Shown piece by piece: positions 61,387 to 64,000 of a stretch of DNA of 64,000 nucleotides (its first letter is position 1; each line of letters opens with the position of its first letter). The DNA comes from Actinomycetes bacterium. Its GTDB lineage: Bacteria > Actinomycetota > Coriobacteriia > WRKU01 > WQUG01. A program made the translations under genes and the position numbers. The notes beneath the pieces are model-generated. The model was not told the origin of the DNA and ran no database searches. It was given only the letters and a program-made list of their open reading frames with translations. Location of the stretch: NCBI GenBank assembly GCA_031272275.1, contig JAISUC010000018.1, positions 1 through 64,000 of the forward strand, read 5' to 3'.

Positions 61387-62498
61387 CAGGGACGTACTCC
61401 CCCGCCTGCGTATGCACCCTGTGAGCTGCCGCTGCGGATGCGGGTGCTGACGCGTTTGACGCAGTCGATAAAGGCGCGCGCGCGGTCCGGGTCGGTCGTT
61501 TTGTGGATGCCGTGGCCCAGGTTGAAAATGTGTCCGGGGCGCGTGCCGACGGCGGTCAGGATGTCGGTGACCCGGCGTTCCAGCGCGGCGTCGTCTGCGA
61601 ACAGCGCCACCGGGTCGATGTTTCCCTGGATGCCGTAGGCCGCATCGATCTGTTTGACGGCATCTGCCATGTCGATCCGCCAGTCGATACCGATGATGTC
61701 ACCCGGAGCGGAGGCCGCCATGACGCGGTCGAGCATACAGGCAGCTCCGTTGGCGAAGTGGATGATCGGGACGCCGCCCGGGACGGTGGCCGCCCCATGC
61801 GCGCGCACGGCGTCGAGGACGCGTTTGGTATAGGGCGCGACGCTGCGTTCGTAGTCGCGTGGGGCGACAAAACCCACCCAGCTGTCGAAAAGCTGCACCA
61901 CCTGGGCTCCGGCGTCGATTTGGCTGCACAGATAGGCGGTGACGGTGTCGGCGAACTTCGTCATGAGGTCTGCCCAGGCGTCCGGTTGGTTCCACATGAA
62001 GGCCTTGCAGTGTTCGTAGTCGCGGGTGCCGCGGCCCTCGATCGCGTAACTGGCAAGCGTGAAGGGGGCGCCGGCAAAGCCGATCAGCGGGACCTTGTCG
62101 CGCAGTTCGTGGCGGAGTATTTTCAGGGCGTCGGTGACAAAGGTCGTGTCGCGCGCGGGGTCGCTGAGGGTGAGCGCGGCGACGTCGGCGGCGCTGCGCA
62201 CGGGGTTGTTGATGACCGGCCCCACGCCGCTTTGGAACTGCAGGTCCAGGCCCATCCCCGGGAAAACCACCAGGATGTCGCTGAACAGGATGGCGGCGTC
62301 GACACCGACCAGGTCGACCGGCTGCAGCGTGACCTCGACGGCGAGTTCAGGCGTGTAGCACATTTCCAGAAACGAGTGCCGGGCGCGAATCGCGCGGTAT
62401 TCCGCCAAGTAGCGTCCGGCCTGCCGCATCATCCAGACGGGTGTGCGCTCGGTCGGTTCCAGTCGTGCTGCGCGCAGCAGCAGGTCATTGTAAGCCAT
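61386..62498 (-). CDS. hemE: uroporphyrinogen decarboxylase
   Basis: HemE of 370 residues; it decarboxylates uroporphyrinogen III to coproporphyrinogen III. Signatures are TPVWMMRQAGRYLAEYR near the N terminus, ILFSDILVVFPGMGLDL, GFAGAPFTLASYAIEG, FDSWVGFVAPRDYE, and NLGHGIHKTTDPD near the C terminus. The last five residues (Gly-Gly-Val-Arg-Pro) are encoded by a 15-bp motif copy that runs straight into the stop. It is the first gene of the haem operon, with AAAGGGAG upstream and a TATAAT about 73 bases before the start. Confidence 0.97.
   Translation of the reverse strand: MAYNDLLLRAARLEPTERTPVWMMRQAGRYLAEYRAIRARHSFLEMCYTPELAVEVTLQPVDLVGVDAAILFSDILVVFPGMGLDLQFQSGVGPVINNPVRSAADVAALTLSDPARDTTFVTDALKILRHELRDKVPLIGFAGAPFTLASYAIEGRGTRDYEHCKAFMWNQPDAWADLMTKFADTVTAYLCSQIDAGAQVVQLFDSWVGFVAPRDYERSVAPYTKRVLDAVRAHGAATVPGGVPIIHFANGAACMLDRVMAASAPGDIIGIDWRIDMADAVKQIDAAYGIQGNIDPVALFADDAALERRVTDILTAVGTRPGHIFNLGHGIHKTTDPDRARAFIDCVKRVSTRIRSGSSQGAYAGGGVRP
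61389..61403 (-). repeat. 15-bp interspersed motif, exact copy at the hemE/hemH junction
   Basis: GGGGGAGTACGTCCC supplies the last codons of hemE and is followed directly by the TGATG stop/start overlap with hemH. Confidence 0.85.
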
Positions 62499-62570
62499 GG
62501 TGGCGTGCCTCTCCCTTTAGCGGTGACGATAACGAAGTGTCCCGTTGCCCACAGTGTGTCAGTGCAACCC

Positions 62571-62576
62571 ATTATA
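62571..62576 (-). promoter_or_regulatory. -10 element of the haem operon
   Basis: TATAAT (GGCTATAATGGG on the minus strand), about 73 bases upstream of hemE. No clear -35; the upstream side runs into a GC-rich repeat. Confidence 0.5.
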
Positions 62577-62613
62577 GCCGAGCGCGACGGATGCGCGGAG
62601 GCGCGTCGGATAT

Positions 62614-62782
62614 TGAGGATGCGCGGTCGCGCATCCGAGTCAATGATCCGGGACGGGCACAGGCCCGTCCCGGTGGATTGCCACGCGCACTGGCGTGCGC
62701 TCGCAATGACGATGTGGGGGTGCTACCCGTCCCGGCGGATTGTCGCGCGCGCCTACGGCGGGCTCGCAGTGGCAATGTGGGG
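62614..62782. repeat. full composite REP-like element plus an extra partial unit
   Basis: Hairpin 1 (GGATGCGC, GGTC, GCGCATCC, 62617-62636), GAGTCAATGAT, hairpin 2 (CCGGGACGGG, CACAGG, CCCGTCCCGG, 62648-62673), TGGATTGCCA, hairpin 3 (CGCGCAC/GTGCGC), and CTCGCAATGACG. A second, decayed hairpin-2/hairpin-3 unit follows to about 62782. Apart from one 15-bp motif copy and the UbiD start region, nothing else was seen in the 493-bp gap 62499-62991. Confidence 0.8.
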
Positions 62783-62889
62783 AGGGTGTGGCGATTGCGG
62801 CATTGTTTATTGCCGAATCGGAAAGTCCCAGCACAGTCCGCATCATTTCCGTTTGGGCAACATATCGGTGCCGGAAAACAGCTTGCTGT

Positions 62890-62904
62890 GGGACGTACTC
62901 CCCC
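62890..62904 (-). repeat. 15-bp interspersed motif, exact copy
   Basis: GGGACGTACTCCCCC, intergenic, about 90 bases upstream of the UbiD-family gene. Confidence 0.85.
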
Positions 62905-62991
62905 CATAAAGTGAGACTTAAGCGTGACTGTTAAGAACGTGCGGCCGGTTGCGCGACGGACGGAAGTTTCACTGAGAAAAAGGAGGAGGAT

Positions 62992-64000
62992 ATGGCTAAG
63001 GTCTACAAAGACTTGCGGGAGTTTCTGGCAACTCTGGACCAAGAGGGGCAGCTGCTGCGCATTACCGACGAGGTCATGCCCGAGCCGAGCATCGGGGCTG
63101 CGGGACGTGCCGCGACGCGGATGTCGAACGGTCCGGCGGTGTATTTCGAGAAAATCGCCGGCTACAAAAACCCGCTGGTCACAAACGCACACGGCTCGTG
63201 GCAAAACCACGCGCTGATGATGGGTATGGACAAGGATACGCCGGTTAAGGAGCAGTTTTTCGAGCTGAACCGTCGCTGGGACAAGTATCCCTGTGACCCG
63301 GTTATCGTCGACCGTGCGCAGGCGTCGTGTAAGGAAAATGTGATCGAGTCGGATATCAATCTGTTCGACGTGCTGCCGCTGTATCGCATCAATGACCAGG
63401 ACGGCGGATTTTTCCTGTCGAAGGCAAGCGTCATCACCTATGACCGCGATGAACCGGACAACCTGGGCAAGGTCAACGTCGGTACCTATCGTATTCAGGT
63501 CAAAGACGTCGACACTATCGGGATTCAGGCGCTGCCGTTTCACGACATCGCGATCCAGTTGGCGAAGTACGAGCGGCGCAACGAGCCGATGCCGATTGCG
63601 GTCACGCTGGGTAACGTGCCGCTGATCACGTTTATGGCGTCGACTCCGATCGCCTATGACCAAAGCGAGTACAGCTTTGCCGGCGCACTGCAGGACGGCG
63701 TTCCGGTCGAGATTACGCCCGCCGACACCGACCCGCATCTGTTGGTGCCCGCCACCAGCGAGGTCGTGCTGGAAGGCTACATCAAGCCGCGCGTGCGCAC
63801 CTGCGAGGGGCCGTTCGGCGAGTTCCCGGGCAGCTATTCGGGCGCGCGCAACCAGTGCGAAATCAAGATCACGCACATCACGCATCGCACGAACCCGATT
63901 TTCGAGAATCTGTACCTGGGTATGCCCTGGACCGAGATCGATTACCTGATGGCGCTGAACACCAGCGTACCGATGTTCAAGCAGCTGCATAACGAGGGCT
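62992..64000 (+). CDS. UbiD-family hydroxyarylic acid decarboxylase, C-terminus cut by the window edge
   Basis: The frame opens with ATG after AAGGAGGAGG and stays open for 336 codons to the edge. The sequence is UbiD-family and looks closest to the non-oxidative gallate/protocatechuate/4-hydroxybenzoate decarboxylase C subunits. Visible stretches are FFLSKASVITYDRDEPDNLG, NVGTYRIQVKD, HDIAIQLAKYERR, LGNVPLITFMASTPIAYDQSEY, the acidic active-site EGPFGEFPGSYSG, and GMPWTEIDYLMALNTSVP. These enzymes use prenylated FMN made by a UbiX partner, which is not visible here. Because menaquinone here is made by menA/menG, a ubiquinone role is unlikely. Use on dietary or plant phenolic acids would suit a gut anaerobe (inference). 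Confidence 0.92.
   Translation, partial: MAKVYKDLREFLATLDQEGQLLRITDEVMPEPSIGAAGRAATRMSNGPAVYFEKIAGYKNPLVTNAHGSWQNHALMMGMDKDTPVKEQFFELNRRWDKYPCDPVIVDRAQASCKENVIESDINLFDVLPLYRINDQDGGFFLSKASVITYDRDEPDNLGKVNVGTYRIQVKDVDTIGIQALPFHDIAIQLAKYERRNEPMPIAVTLGNVPLITFMASTPIAYDQSEYSFAGALQDGVPVEITPADTDPHLLVPATSEVVLEGYIKPRVRTCEGPFGEFPGSYSGARNQCEIKITHITHRTNPIFENLYLGMPWTEIDYLMALNTSVPMFKQLHNEG

Overview
The window is high-GC, densely packed DNA and reads like an actinobacterium of class Coriobacteriia (Eggerthellales-like). The reasons are a menA/menG menaquinone pair, an IsdE-type haem importer with NEAT-domain surface proteins, a Cna-B adhesin with a sortase-like tail, a complete oxygen-handling haem operon, and a gallate-type UbiD decarboxylase. 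The taxonomic call is an inference; no 16S gene is present. Almost every gene is on the minus strand. The exceptions are rpsT, a rubrerythrin, one tRNA, the UbiD gene and a doubtful fragment at the left edge.

Layout, left to right. 0.2-9 kb: xerD, then a complete histidine operon read leftward from a strong promoter near 9.0 kb (hisZ-hisG fused, hisD, hisC, hisB, hisH, hisA, hisF, hisI). 9-13.3 kb: iscS, iscU, a Nif3-family metal protein, a zinc-ribbon coiled-coil protein and rpe. 13.4-18.5 kb: an ABC1/UbiB-like kinase with a small coiled-coil partner, a two-gene ABC transporter without a binding protein, menG and menA. 18.5-23.2 kb: a 1582-residue adhesin. 23.5-26.7 kb: comEC and comEA. 27-37 kb: leuS, rpsT, holA, a PASTA protein, glpX, rsmB, fmt, def, dut and nrdR. 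37-47.8 kb: an Isd-like haem acquisition locus (isdE, ATPase, permease and four NEAT-type surface or secreted proteins). 47.9-55.5 kb: rubrerythrin, ackA, pta, a stand-alone RamA-like ASKHA protein, a HIT protein, xseA/xseB, rnd and tRNA-Val. 55.6-62.5 kb: hemE, hemH, two hemY paralogues and a HemN/HemW-type radical SAM gene in one operon. From 63.0 kb: a UbiD-family decarboxylase cut by the window edge. Haem import and the late haem-synthesis steps therefore lie within about 25 kb of each other.

Three layers of non-genic structure run through the window. (1) A 15-bp motif, GGGGGAGTRCGTCCC, occurs 15 times exactly and several times nearly so. It lies on both strands, between genes and inside them, and inside genes it is read in all six frames. 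This points to a DNA-level function; with comEC/comEA present, a DNA-uptake sequence is the leading hypothesis. (2) Terminator-shaped palindromes with A6/T6 arms are inserted in frame into the two hemY paralogues at non-homologous positions, and related palindromes lie between genes. (3) A composite REP-like element of about 100 bp built from three hairpins occurs in full and partial copies between genes. A 30/31-bp tandem repeat also lies beside leuS.
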